This document shows positions 15,361 through 21,253 of a DNA stretch of 23,773 nucleotides, piece after piece. A program made the position numbers and the translations under genes. Below the pieces are notes generated by a model that worked only from the letters and a program-made list of their open reading frames with translations, was not told where the DNA came from and searched no databases. The stretch lies in assembly GCA_964625525.1 (NCBI GenBank), contig CAZVEE010000052.1:1-23773 (forward strand), read 5' to 3'. The DNA comes from CAZVEE01 sp964625525. GTDB taxonomy: Bacteria; Pseudomonadota; Alphaproteobacteria; JAJFIK01. Position 1 is the first letter of the stretch. Each line of letters starts with the position of its first letter.

Positions 15361-16905
15361 TTAGTGCTGGTAGGGGTCCAGCCGTTCCGCCACGCCGCGC
15401 CAATAGCCGCGATCGCCAGCGGTCATGGGAATGAGCCCCTCCTCGCGCACCAGATACCCCTGATCCCCCCACGCCGCTTCATCCGTGAACGCCAGTACGA
15501 AATCATGGATCGCCGGCAATTGCGCCACATGAGGCTTCTTGACGTAGAGATAAAGCCAACGCGACAAGCGATAGTCATCCTTGCTGCGCGCCGACGGCAC
15601 CTGACCATCCACGGCAATGCTGCGCAGATCATCCTGCCGTTTGAAATAGCTCGGATAGCCGAGAATCCCAATGGCCGGCCCGTTATGGGCCAGCACCTGG
15701 CGCACCGTGAACGGATCGTTTTCCTCTGTATCGATCCACACCCCGTCCCGGCGGATCGCATGGGTCAGGCGACGGAAGCGGCGCGGATCCTCCCGCTCCA
15801 TCTCCCGCAAGCACAGGAATGTTCGCGCCCCCGCCTCCATGGCCAGATCCGTGAACGCATCCCGGGTGCCCGAGCCAAACCCCGGCCCATAGACGATGAT
15901 CGGCCGGTCGGGCAACGCCGGATCCACATCCCGCCAGCTGCGCGCGGTATTGCGCGGCATATCGGTACACGAGCCCCCCCGCGGCACCCGCTCGGCAAAG
16001 GCCAGGAACAGATGGCGCAAGCTCAAGTTCAAAGCTGCGGCCTCCTCCGAGCGGTCTTCGGCGAGCACAATGGCGCCATAGCCGATCTTCAGCTCCACGA
16101 CCTCGCGCACCCCATGGCGGACGCATTCCTCGTACTCGGCCACGGTCTGCCGGCGGGAAGCCATCGCGATATCGGCCTTGCCGTCGCCCAGACCGCCGCA
16201 GAAGTTATCAAAGCCACTATTCGTGCCCTGACTATTGATGCGCGGGCGTGCCAGCGGATTGTCGCCGCCCAGGCTCAAAGCCACCCGTTCAGCCAGCGGT
16301 TCGATGGTGGAGGAGCCGACAATGGCAATCCGCTCCCGGTCCCAGTTTTCGGCCCAGGCCGTGGGTGACGGCGTCACCAAATCCACAAGCGCCGTGCGCA
16401 CCGGCTCAAAGTAAAGGGCGATCGCCACGATCAGCGCGACGAAGAACAGCCACAGCACCGGCGCTCGCGAACTGGGCTGCTTGCGGTAAGAGCGCGCCCG
16501 GCGCACCATCCGCCCGCCCCGGCACAGGTCATGGGCCTTGGCGAGAACCCGGTCCCATTGGGTGTCGGCCGGGTCGCCGCGCCAATGGCGCAGGTCGATG
16601 GTCTCGATGGCATTGAAGGGCGGTGGCAGGCGCGCGTCGTCGATGCGCACCGGCACCAGAATGTTGCGCTCGCGCGCAATGTCCGCCTCTGAATAGGCCC
16701 AGGTGCTACGCGCCGAGTTTTCCGACCACACGACGATAACGCATTTGGCGTCTTCCAATTCGCGCATGATCTCGTCGGAAAAGGTCTCCCCCGCTTCCAA
16801 CGAGGCGTCGTACCAGACCGCGTAGCCCTGCTCTTCCAGCTCCTGAACGATGGACTGGATTTTTGCCCGGTCGTCGCGGGCGTAACTGATGAAGATATCC
16901 GCCAT
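15361..16905 (-). CDS. TIR domain - transmembrane - PstS-like binding-protein fusion
   Basis: A 514-residue protein with three parts. Residues 1-130 form a TIR domain: MADIFISYARDDRAKI, VWYDASLEAGETFSDEI, CVIVVWSENSARSTWAYSEA and ILVPVRIDD. The Glu at 73 in WAYSE is where NAD-cleaving TIR domains carry their catalytic Glu. Residues 132-142 are strongly basic, then a single helix spans about 149-166, so the positive-inside rule puts TIR in the cytoplasm. Residues 190-514 resemble phosphate-binding protein PstS of alphaproteobacteria: IVGSSTIEPLAERVA, SQGTNSGFDNFCGGLGDG, ADIAMASRR, KIGYGAIVLAEDRS and YGPGFGSGTRDAF, with the SGT loop at 345-347. The ATG at 16905 has a GGGGGGAG ribosome site and begins exactly at the domain; an in-frame upstream start is unlikely. 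No pst transporter genes are nearby. The likely role is sensing a periplasmic ligand and signalling through TIR, which is inference. Confidence 0.88.
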   Translation of the reverse strand: MADIFISYARDDRAKIQSIVQELEEQGYAVWYDASLEAGETFSDEIMRELEDAKCVIVVWSENSARSTWAYSEADIARERNILVPVRIDDARLPPPFNAIETIDLRHWRGDPADTQWDRVLAKAHDLCRGGRMVRRARSYRKQPSSRAPVLWLFFVALIVAIALYFEPVRTALVDLVTPSPTAWAENWDRERIAIVGSSTIEPLAERVALSLGGDNPLARPRINSQGTNSGFDNFCGGLGDGKADIAMASRRQTVAEYEECVRHGVREVVELKIGYGAIVLAEDRSEEAAALNLSLRHLFLAFAERVPRGGSCTDMPRNTARSWRDVDPALPDRPIIVYGPGFGSGTRDAFTDLAMEAGARTFLCLREMEREDPRRFRRLTHAIRRDGVWIDTEENDPFTVRQVLAHNGPAIGILGYPSYFKRQDDLRSIAVDGQVPSARSKDDYRLSRWLYLYVKKPHVAQLPAIHDFVLAFTDEAAWGDQGYLVREEGLIPMTAGDRGYWRGVAERLDPYQH

Positions 16906-17004
16906 GGCCGCTCCCCCCTCCGCGACACGACCTTGCCGGGTGCTCCGCCCCGGCGCAAGCCGGTTCAAAGGTGCAGGACGCCGCGGCGTGACAACGGCAC
17001 GAGA

Positions 17005-17820
17005 CTAAAGGCTTGGCATGGCCTCGATCAGCCGCCCGCCCAGGCGCAGCGGCTCGGCGCGCCGGGCAAGCCCCGTCGCATCATCGGTCTCGATGACCAC
17101 ACCGCACAGCGTTGCGGGCCCTTCCGCGGGGGTCATACGCGCGCCTGGCAGCTTGGTCACGAAGCGCTCGACCGGCTCTTCTTTGCTCATGCCGATGACC
17201 GAGTCGTAGCTCGCGCACATCCCCGCGTCGGTCTGATAAGCCGTGCCGCCGGGCAGCACTTGCGTGTCCGCCGTGGGCACATGGCTATGGGTGCCGACCA
17301 CCAGGCTGGCGCGCCCATCCACGAGATGCCCCATGGCCATCTTTTCGGAGGTGGCTTCCGCGTGGAGGTCGATAATGATGGCGTCGGCGACCTCCTGCAG
17401 CGGACAGGCCGCCAGTTCGCTCTCCACAAACCGGAACGGGTCGTCGAGCGGGTCCATGAACACCCGCCCCATGACGTTCATCACCAGCACCCGCCGCCCG
17501 TCAGCGGTCTCAAACAGGCCCGAGCCGCGCCCGGGCGTGCCCGGCGGATAATTGCCCGGCCGCAACAGGCGCGGCTCGCGCTCGATAAACACCAGCGCCT
17601 CGCGCTGGTCCCACACATGATTACCCGTTGTGATGACATCGACGCCCGCATCCAGCAGGTCCGCGCAGATGCGTTCGGTAATGCCGAAACCGTGCGCCGC
17701 GTTTTCCCCATTGGCGATGACGAAATCCAGGGCCAGATCCGCGCGCAGATCTGCGACCGCCTCCATCACCGCCGTGCGCCCGGCTTTGCCGACAATATCC
17801 CCCAAAAACAGCAGTCTCAC
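17005..17820 (-). CDS. TIGR00282 family metallophosphoesterase (YmdB-like)
   Basis: A 271-residue protein starting at a GTG. It carries all the family's metal-site motifs: LFLGDIVGKAGR at the N-terminus, IANGENAAHGFG, TGNHVWDQRE, IIDLHAEATSEKMAMG and VGTHSHVPTADTQVLPGG. Relatives such as Bacillus YmdB hydrolyse 2',3'-cyclic nucleotides and affect RNA turnover and cell-fate choices; the alphaproteobacterial member is uncharacterised as far as I know. GGAAAGG precedes the start. It lies 33 bp after fthC on the same strand, an association common in alphaproteobacteria, and 99 bp before the TIR fusion gene. Confidence 0.92.
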   Translation of the reverse strand: MRLLFLGDIVGKAGRTAVMEAVADLRADLALDFVIANGENAAHGFGITERICADLLDAGVDVITTGNHVWDQREALVFIEREPRLLRPGNYPPGTPGRGSGLFETADGRRVLVMNVMGRVFMDPLDDPFRFVESELAACPLQEVADAIIIDLHAEATSEKMAMGHLVDGRASLVVGTHSHVPTADTQVLPGGTAYQTDAGMCASYDSVIGMSKEEPVERFVTKLPGARMTPAEGPATLCGVVIETDDATGLARRAEPLRLGGRLIEAMPSL

Positions 17821-17853
17821 AGAATGGCCTTTCCGGTTCTTCCTTTTGGCATG

Positions 17854-18426
17854 TCAGGCGCAGCAGAACGCCCCGCGCTCGGTGACGACCCAGTCGAGCG
17901 GCACGTCATGGGGCTCAAGCGGCACTTGGTCTTCTTCCTGAGCCGCGAATGCAAGGCCAACGGCGAGCGCCGTTCCGTGGGCGCGCAGCACCGCCAGGGT
18001 TCTATCATAATGCCCCTGACCATAGCCAAGCCTGCCGCCACGCCGGTCGAAACCGAGCAGCGGCACCAACAGCATATGCGGGGTCATCAGGGGCTGGCCG
18101 TCATCCGCCGGCGCCAGGGTTTTAAAGCCGTGCGGCTCCATGACGCTGTTCGGGGTCCAGCGCCGAAACGTGAGCGGCAGACCCGGCGTCTGTGCGATGA
18201 GCGGTAAGCACACATCCAGGCCGCGCTCGGTGAGACCGACCATCAGCGGCCGCGGATCCACTTCCGAGCCGATGGGCCAGTAGCCGGAAACCGGCCCTGC
18301 TTCCCCGCTCAGGGGAGACGCCCAAAAGGCCGCCGCCAGGCCTGCGCCCGCCGCCGGATCGGCCAATGCGGCCGCCTTGCGCCGCGCCTTTAGCGCCGCG
18401 CGGCGCACTTGTTTGTCATCGCTCAT
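17854..18426 (-). CDS. fthC: 5-formyltetrahydrofolate cyclo-ligase
   Basis: A 190-residue protein with a basic N-terminal helix (RRAALKARRKAAAL), the folate-site region YWPIGSEVDPRPLM, and the family signature LLVPLLGFDRRGGRLGYGQG followed by HYDRTL, which binds ATP phosphate. The enzyme uses ATP to convert 5-formyl-THF to 5,10-methenyl-THF and so recovers a dead-end folate. Length is normal. GAGGG precedes the ATG. In many proteobacteria this gene lies next to 6S RNA and zapA. Here a CPBP-like gene and tetR separate it from the 6S RNA, which suggests that those two were inserted. Confidence 0.93.
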   Translation of the reverse strand: MSDDKQVRRAALKARRKAAALADPAAGAGLAAAFWASPLSGEAGPVSGYWPIGSEVDPRPLMVGLTERGLDVCLPLIAQTPGLPLTFRRWTPNSVMEPHGFKTLAPADDGQPLMTPHMLLVPLLGFDRRGGRLGYGQGHYDRTLAVLRAHGTALAVGLAFAAQEEDQVPLEPHDVPLDWVVTERGAFCCA

Positions 18427-18441
18427 GGACCCTCGAGTTGG

Positions 18442-18909
18442 CTAAGACGAACCGGCCTCGTCTTTAACCTCCCCGGCGAACTGACGCCAGCCGCGCGCGA
18501 GCAAGATCGCGATCACCGTCAGCCATAACAACGCGATGACACCTAGGATCACCGGCCCGTCCCACATGGCGTTGGCGACCATGCTGGTCATGTTGAAGCT
18601 GGCATGCACGAGGAAACACACCAGCAGCGATCCGCCCGTGGCGTCATAAAGCCAGGCGAAAATGATCGCCAACGGCAACACGCCGAGGGCCGTAAGGCCA
18701 CCGCGGCGCACAATCAAAACTACGGCTACGATCAGTGGGCTGAAAGCCCCCAGAAGCGCGATCTCGAAGGGCCATGGAAAGGGCAGTACACCCGCCGCCC
18801 GGGCCCCTGCCGGACTCCACAGGAGCCAGGACACAAAGATCAGTAGAAAGAACGGAGCGACCGGATCATCCGCCCCCGGCTCATTGTGATGTCTTGAGCG
18901 CCCTGTCAT
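18442..18909 (-). CDS. Shortened CPBP-family membrane protein lacking the protease motifs
   Basis: From the ATG at 18909 this encodes 155 residues. GGGAGG at five to six bases supports that start, which lies 29 bases inside the end of tetR. The protein has membrane segments near residues 19-34, 48-67, 76-88 and 118-138. FAWLYDATGGSLLVCFLVHA and the following SFN (residues 84-106) match the last conserved block of CPBP (CAAX/bacteriocin-processing type) intramembrane proteases, including the His and Asn of HxxxN. The EExxxR motif and the middle His motif that normally come before this block are absent: the protein goes from the second helix (RRGGLTALG) directly into it. It therefore looks like a product of an internal in-frame deletion and is probably not an active protease. 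It could be a decaying gene or a repurposed membrane protein, perhaps controlled by the TetR it overlaps. Confidence 0.65.
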   Translation of the reverse strand: MTGRSRHHNEPGADDPVAPFFLLIFVSWLLWSPAGARAAGVLPFPWPFEIALLGAFSPLIVAVVLIVRRGGLTALGVLPLAIIFAWLYDATGGSLLVCFLVHASFNMTSMVANAMWDGPVILGVIALLWLTVIAILLARGWRQFAGEVKDEAGSS

Positions 18910-19507
18910 GGGGCCCTCCCAGGTCATGCTGCGCCCGTGGCAGGCCCACCAGCCATCGCTCCAGCAACGCCAGCACCGGCGCCCGCTCAAACTCCTCGTG
19001 ATAGGCCGACAAGACCACGAGCCCATAGCCAAGCGCGGTCAGAAGCTGGGCCAGCGCGGCGCGCTGAGCCGACGGCACCGCGGTCGTGCGAGCGATGACC
19101 TGGGCGAGCGCATCCAGCTGCTCCCGGTCCGTCTGGCGCAACACCGCGCTCAAGGCCGGGATATGCACGGCCTCCCCCATGACCGAAACATCGGCCAGGA
19201 GTGCCGCCCGGTCGCCCTGGTACGGTGCTTCAAACAGCGCCTGAAACGCGGCGCTAAGCGGGTCAGCCGCCTGCACGGGCGCCTCCAGAGCGGCCGCGCG
19301 GCGCGTGCGGAACAGCTCCGCCACCGCGACGATGATCTCGTCCTTGCTGCGAAAGTGGCCATAGAGCCCGCCGATGGAGACCTCGGCTTCGGCGCAAATG
19401 TCCCGCATGGACGTGGCCCGATAGCCCGCCCGTCCAAAGCATCGAAACGCCGCCATCAACAGCGCCTCGCGCCTTTCCTCCATGGCCTCGGGGGATAGCT
19501 GCGGCAT
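18881..19507 (-). CDS. TetR/AcrR family transcriptional repressor
   Basis: From the ATG at 19507 this encodes 208 residues. The N-terminal DNA-binding domain shows AAFRCFGRAGYRATSMRDIC and then VSIGGLYGHFRSKDEI, the TetR helix-turn-helix (about residues 32-52). The C-terminal ligand domain (about 60-200) is helical and not recognisable as a specific subfamily. Its ligand is unknown. The frame is open upstream to a TTG, but the ATG at 19507 has GAGGG just before it and fits the TATAAT box at 19557-19562. The 42 bases before the start form a near-perfect palindrome, so strong autoregulation is likely. The 3' end overlaps the shortened CPBP gene by 29 bases, which makes that gene the most likely co-regulated partner. 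Confidence 0.92.
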   Translation of the reverse strand: MPQLSPEAMEERREALLMAAFRCFGRAGYRATSMRDICAEAEVSIGGLYGHFRSKDEIIVAVAELFRTRRAAALEAPVQAADPLSAAFQALFEAPYQGDRAALLADVSVMGEAVHIPALSAVLRQTDREQLDALAQVIARTTAVPSAQRAALAQLLTALGYGLVVLSAYHEEFERAPVLALLERWLVGLPRAQHDLGGPHDRALKTSQ

Positions 19508-19508
19508 C

Positions 19509-19550
19509 GTACCCTCATAAAAAACGAACGCTTGTTTTTCATGAGGGTAC
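19509..19550 (-). promoter_or_regulatory. 42-bp palindromic operator and leader hairpin of tetR
   Basis: The outer arms GTACCCTCAT (19509-19518) and ATGAGGGTAC (19541-19550) are perfect inverted repeats. The centre continues the symmetry (AAAAAC against GTTTTT around ACGAACGCTTGT), so 18 of 21 positions pair. The core resembles common TetR-family operators. The element begins about where transcription from the TATAAT box should start and ends one base before the tetR ATG. The GAGGG ribosome binding site lies inside the 3' arm and would pair with CCCTC in the 5' arm of the mRNA. Confidence 0.8.
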
Positions 19551-19556
19551 AGCAAG

Positions 19557-19562
19557 ATTATA
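19557..19562 (-). promoter_or_regulatory. -10 box (TATAAT) of the tetR promoter
   Basis: On the minus strand a perfect TATAAT lies seven bases before the palindrome in front of tetR. The -35 region is weak (CTGATC at 18 bp spacing). Transcription would start at or next to the first base of the palindrome. Confidence 0.65.
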
Positions 19563-19599
19563 AAGCCGAATCGGCCCCCTGATCAGCAGTCAGCAGAGG

Positions 19600-19774
19600 G
19601 AAGAAACGCGGTGCCGCCTTGGCCGTTGGATGTTGGAAACCTCACGAGCCTGCCGTTAAGCAGGTGGGCGCCGTGTGCCCGGACCCACGGGTCCAGGCAG
19701 GGACAGCTCCCGGTGTGGTCGGTATCGGCCCCTGGGTATCACGGATCCTGACGCACCAGGCAGCACCGCAGCAA
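19600..19774 (-). ncRNA. ssrS: 6S RNA (RNA polymerase regulator)
   Basis: The gene-free stretch downstream of zapA holds a long rod-like RNA on the minus strand. Near the 5' end GCGGTGCTGCCTGG pairs with CCAAGGCGGCACCGC near the 3' end. GGACCC and GGGTCC form a hairpin in the middle, and the segment CACGGCGCCCACCTGC resembles a conserved stretch of alphaproteobacterial 6S RNAs. Length (about 170-175 nt), the closing stem and the location downstream of zapA and near fthC all fit. 6S RNA mimics an open promoter and sequesters housekeeping RNA polymerase holoenzyme in stationary phase. The ends are estimated from the stem and from a likely -10 box. Confidence 0.75.
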
Positions 19775-19779
19775 ACGAG

Positions 19780-19785
19780 AGTGTA
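19780..19785 (-). promoter_or_regulatory. Possible -10 box of the 6S RNA promoter
   Basis: TACACT on the minus strand lies about seven bases before the estimated 5' end of the 6S RNA. CTGGTC 17 bases upstream is a poor -35 match. The RNA could also be processed from a zapA read-through transcript. Confidence 0.35.
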
Positions 19786-19862
19786 GCGTTCCTCAAATGG
19801 CTGACCAGAGCCTGAGGCACAAGGCTTGGCGCAAAAAATGCGCTGGGATCTCGCTCTGGTCG

Positions 19863-20228
19863 CTACGCCCCTGCCCCCGCCAGCCGCTTGGCGATCTGTT
19901 CCAGGCGTTCGGCGGCGGAATCGAGCGCCTTGGAGGCTTCGCGTTCGGCACTGCGCATGCGGGTGGAGATTTCCTCACGGCTGTCGCGCAAGTCCTTGAG
20001 TTCCTGCTCCACCTTATTGAGGCGATCCAGTGCGCCGGACAGCTCGTCAGCCACCATCAGCCCGGCCATAAGCATCAGCCGCGTCTCGCCCACCGGCCCG
20101 ATATTGTCGGCCAGTTCCTGGATGTGATGATCAAGATAGCCCGCGAGCTGCTTGAGGTGCTCTTCCTCGCCGTCGTCGCAGGCGAGCGTATAAGAGCGGG
20201 CATTAACGGTAACGGAAACATGCGCCAT
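19863..20228 (-). CDS. zapA: Cell division protein ZapA
   Basis: A 121-residue protein with the ZapA pattern: an N-terminal strand segment (VSVTVNARSYTLACDDGEEE), then HLKQLAGYLDHHIQELADNI, LMLMAGLMVADELSGALDRL and a C-terminal coiled coil of Glu/Arg/Ala heptads to the end. ZapA is a cytoplasmic FtsZ-binding protein that bundles protofilaments and stabilises the Z ring. The ATG is preceded by GGGAGGGG. It lies 21 bp after a coiled-coil gene on the same strand and is followed by the 6S RNA, a conserved arrangement in proteobacteria. Confidence 0.93.
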   Translation of the reverse strand: MAHVSVTVNARSYTLACDDGEEEHLKQLAGYLDHHIQELADNIGPVGETRLMLMAGLMVADELSGALDRLNKVEQELKDLRDSREEISTRMRSAEREASKALDSAAERLEQIAKRLAGAGA

Positions 20229-20249
20229 GCGAGGTCCCCTCCCGAACAG

Positions 20250-20816
20250 TTACTGTTCGAGGATGTTGCGGATTTCCTGAATCGCGGTGTCGAGCTTGCC
20301 CGTCACCCGGTCCGTCAGCCCTTCCAGCATTTCGGTCTCGGTGCGCATGGCGGTGAGTTCCTTCTCCAGCCGTTCCCGGTCGGCACGCAGGCCGTCCATC
20401 TGGCCACGCAGGCTCTCTTCGGCATCCGCTTGCTGCTTTTTCAGCGCCTCGATCCGCTCCGCGTGATCGGCGGCCTTGCCGTCCTGATCCGCCTGCAAGG
20501 CCGCGAGGCGATCCTGATGGGCACTTTCCAGAGCCGCCAGGGCTTCCTGGCGCTCGGCTTCAAGCCGGCTCTTTTCGTCACGCACCACCGCAAGCTCTTC
20601 CTGATGCGCCGCATCAAGGCGATCCCGGTCCGCCTTCAGCGCCGCCAGTTCTTCGTGATGCTCGCTCTCCAGCCGCTCACGCTCGGCCTTCAGGGCCAGA
20701 GCCTCGCTTTCAAGGCGTGATTTGTCGTCATTGGCGTTCTGGACATGATCGACAGAGGCCTCCAGGGACTGAAGAGCTTTGTCGAACCGATACAGGGCTG
20801 CCTTGAGATTGCTCAT
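20250..20816 (-). CDS. Long coiled-coil protein upstream of zapA (DUF4164-like)
   Basis: From the ATG at 20816 this encodes 188 residues, nearly all coiled coil. The N-terminus (SNLKAALYRFDKALQSLEAS) and C-terminus (LTDRVTGKLDTAIQEIRNIL) resemble the short DUF4164 protein usually encoded just before zapA in alphaproteobacteria, which is about 90 residues. Between them lies an extra helical block (about residues 45-150) of Glu/Leu/Ala/Arg with loose repeats such as ESEHHEELAALKADRDRLDA, AHQEELAVV and SAHQDRLAALQADQ. An in-frame GTG 39 bases upstream is less likely than this ATG. No signal peptide or membrane helix is present, so it is cytoplasmic. A division-related role with ZapA is inferred from position only. 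Confidence 0.75.
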   Translation of the reverse strand: MSNLKAALYRFDKALQSLEASVDHVQNANDDKSRLESEALALKAERERLESEHHEELAALKADRDRLDAAHQEELAVVRDEKSRLEAERQEALAALESAHQDRLAALQADQDGKAADHAERIEALKKQQADAEESLRGQMDGLRADRERLEKELTAMRTETEMLEGLTDRVTGKLDTAIQEIRNILEQ

Positions 20817-21253
20817 CCCGTCTGCTCTCTTGAAACGATGGCCGTAAGACCCCACGGCATTTCGGTTTCTTTCCGTTTAGGGCCTGATTTGGCCCCCGCG
20901 TGCAATGCTTTCCCTCGAACAGCATAGAAGACGCGTCCAGTGAACTTGTGGTCAGGTTTGGCTTTGCCCGCGCGGCGATTCCATGCATTGTCCCGTTTCT
21001 GGACGCAGTGCAGCATATCTGTCCCAGTGTTGGCGCTGACGCCCGCTCTTGCAAGCCCGCTCAGCGACTCCGGTTTTCGCATTATCGCCGGTCGTGACAC
21101 CGCCGTTCGTGACACCACCGCTCGTGACACCACCGCTCGTGACACCACCGCTTGTGACACCACCCCATTGTGTGCGCCCTGACCAGCGCGATCCACCGCC
21201 CAAGACGCGCCACGCCAAATACGCCACGCCCAAGACGCCTGAGGAACTCCGCC
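20817..21253. other. Divergent intergenic region between the coiled-coil gene and tkt
   Basis: About 440 bases between divergent genes, so it should carry promoters for the zapA run (minus) and for tkt (plus). It contains a small hairpin (GGGCC 20880-20884, GGCCC 20891-20895) in the leader of the coiled-coil gene and five tandem 15-bp repeats at 21093-21167. A looser set of CACGCC/AAGACGC motifs lies at about 21200-21238. No clear -35/-10 pair stands out. Long open frames crossing it on both strands are best explained by GC-rich composition and by a repeat whose length is a multiple of three. Confidence 0.55.
21093..21167. repeat. Five tandem 15-bp repeats upstream of tkt
   Basis: Units start at 21093, 21108, 21123, 21138 and 21153. 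Units two to four are identical (CGTGACACCACCGCT); the first differs at two positions and the last at its ends. The array lies 86 bp upstream of the tkt start codon. There are no spacers, so it is not a CRISPR array. Confidence 0.85.

Noticed and set aside
16933..18207. 424-codon plus-strand open frame opposite the TIGR00282 and fthC genes
   Set aside because: Shadow of two clearly conserved genes, with no domain or ribosome site.
19797..20720. 307-codon plus-strand open frame opposite zapA and the coiled-coil gene
   Set aside because: Antisense to two supported genes and rich in the residues expected from the reversed heptad codons.
21093..21167. CRISPR array
   Set aside because: The 15-bp units are directly adjacent with no spacers and no cas genes are in the window.
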